Of a DNA stretch of 64,000 bases, positions 63,359 to 64,000 are shown piece after piece. Source of the stretch: Sinorhizobium numidicum (lineage in GTDB: Bacteria > Pseudomonadota > Alphaproteobacteria > Rhizobiales > Rhizobiaceae). Numbering within the stretch: position 1 is the first letter of the stretch; every line of letters begins with the position of its first letter. The translations under genes and the position numbers were made by a program. The notes below the pieces were generated by a model. It saw only the letters and a program-made list of their open reading frames with translations. It was not told where the DNA came from and searched no databases. The stretch spans positions 3,101,501 through 3,165,500 of the forward strand of contig NZ_CP120368.1 in NCBI RefSeq assembly GCF_029892045.1, in the 5' to 3' direction.

Positions 63359-64000
63359 CTACCCCAGGTCGATGACGACGATTTCGGGCGGAACGCCGAA
63401 ACGGATCGGCGCGATCGAACAACCGAGCCCTCCCGAAACGATCAGATTGCGATCGTCCTCGACGATGTGCCCATAGGCATAACGATCACCGAAGCGGGAG
63501 GGCACGACGGGCGAACGGCCGATGAGCCGAACCTGGCCCCCATGCGTGTGGCCGCAGAGCGTCAGCGACACCCGCTGCGGCACTTTCGCAAAGATATCGG
63601 GCTCGTGTGCAAGCAGGATGACCGGTGCCTCGTCGCTCACCTGCGTCAGCGTGCCGTCGAGATCGTCGAGGCCCTGCATCGAGCCGCGGTTCCATTTCTT
63701 CCCCGGCAGCAGCGCGAGCTGGTCCTCAAGCCCGGCCAGCCAAAAGCCAAACCCGTCCTTTTCCAGGCGGATGGCGCGATTGGCATGGACCGGTATGCCA
63801 ACTTCCGCCAGCGCCCGGTGCCCGAAGGTCCCGCCGCCGCCGTTCTGTTGGGCGGTCCTGTCTTCCCACCAGTCGTGATTGCCCATGATCGCGTGCACGC
63901 CGAGCGGCGCTCTCAAGGTGGCAAGAGCCTTGGACCACTCGCTGGAATGCACGTAACGCGTCACCAGGTTCATCCCCGATGTATAATCCCCGAGAAGAAC
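63359..64000 (-). CDS. Metallophosphoesterase, partial (5' end missing)
   Basis: The C-terminal 213 residues of a calcineurin-like phosphoesterase, cut by the window edge. GNHDWWED is the metal-binding motif, and LCGHTHGGQVRLIG gives further metal-binding histidines. The pattern resembles the YkuE/YaeI group. The visible frame continues to the last base (VLLGDYTSG), so the true start lies beyond the window. Confidence 0.9.
   Translation of the reverse strand, partial: VLLGDYTSGMNLVTRYVHSSEWSKALATLRAPLGVHAIMGNHDWWEDRTAQQNGGGGTFGHRALAEVGIPVHANRAIRLEKDGFGFWLAGLEDQLALLPGKKWNRGSMQGLDDLDGTLTQVSDEAPVILLAHEPDIFAKVPQRVSLTLCGHTHGGQVRLIGRSPVVPSRFGDRYAYGHIVEDDRNLIVSGGLGCSIAPIRFGVPPEIVVIDLG

Overview
The window looks like the chromosome of a Sinorhizobium/Ensifer-type alphaproteobacterium. 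The evidence is a ctrA-sciP-chpT-eipA cell-cycle locus, a 301-residue RpoH, a serC leader hairpin upstream of serC and serA, an sqdBDC sulfolipid operon, and several copies of a roughly 105-bp two-palindrome intergenic repeat of the rhizobial RIME type. No database was searched; all names rest on motifs, length and gene order.

Bases 1 to about 22,480 are the right part of a tailed prophage (HK97-type head, siphovirus-like tail) that continues past the left edge. It is integrated at the 3' end of a tRNA-Met(CAU) gene by a large serine recombinase whose last codons and stop are written in the antisense of the tRNA. Leftward from the integrase lie a control region, an early operon (two small proteins, a TOPRIM primase-helicase, then four overlapping unknown genes), a terminator-flanked Panacea-type antitoxin gene with a two-helix membrane partner, and then the structural genes: HNH, TerS, TerL, portal, protease, capsid, connector and completion proteins, tail tube, tail chaperone with a -1 frameshift extension, and a tape measure with an embedded cell-wall hydrolase domain. 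Two genes run against this direction (an unknown at 13.5 kb and a zinc-ribbon/YbjQ protein at 3.4 kb) and look like morons. No lysogeny repressor is visible here.

Bases 22.5-36 kb are host core: mnmA, a LuxR-type regulator, then the cell-cycle block sciP, a GNAT protein, fliJ, ctrA, a small response regulator, chpT and eipA, with CtrA-like half-sites and GANTC methylation sites upstream of key genes. After that come a coiled-coil membrane protein, two RNA-modification genes and rpoH.

Bases 35-50 kb hold a large acidic membrane protein, purA, a DMT exporter, serA/serC, two outer-membrane beta-barrels, glmM and ftsH. Bases 49-60 kb hold tilS and the envelope operon tolQRAB-pal-cpoB. ybgC is separated from tolQ by an opposite-strand pair that includes a three-domain ligD. 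Bases 60-63 kb hold sqdBDC, and the window ends in a partial metallophosphoesterase.
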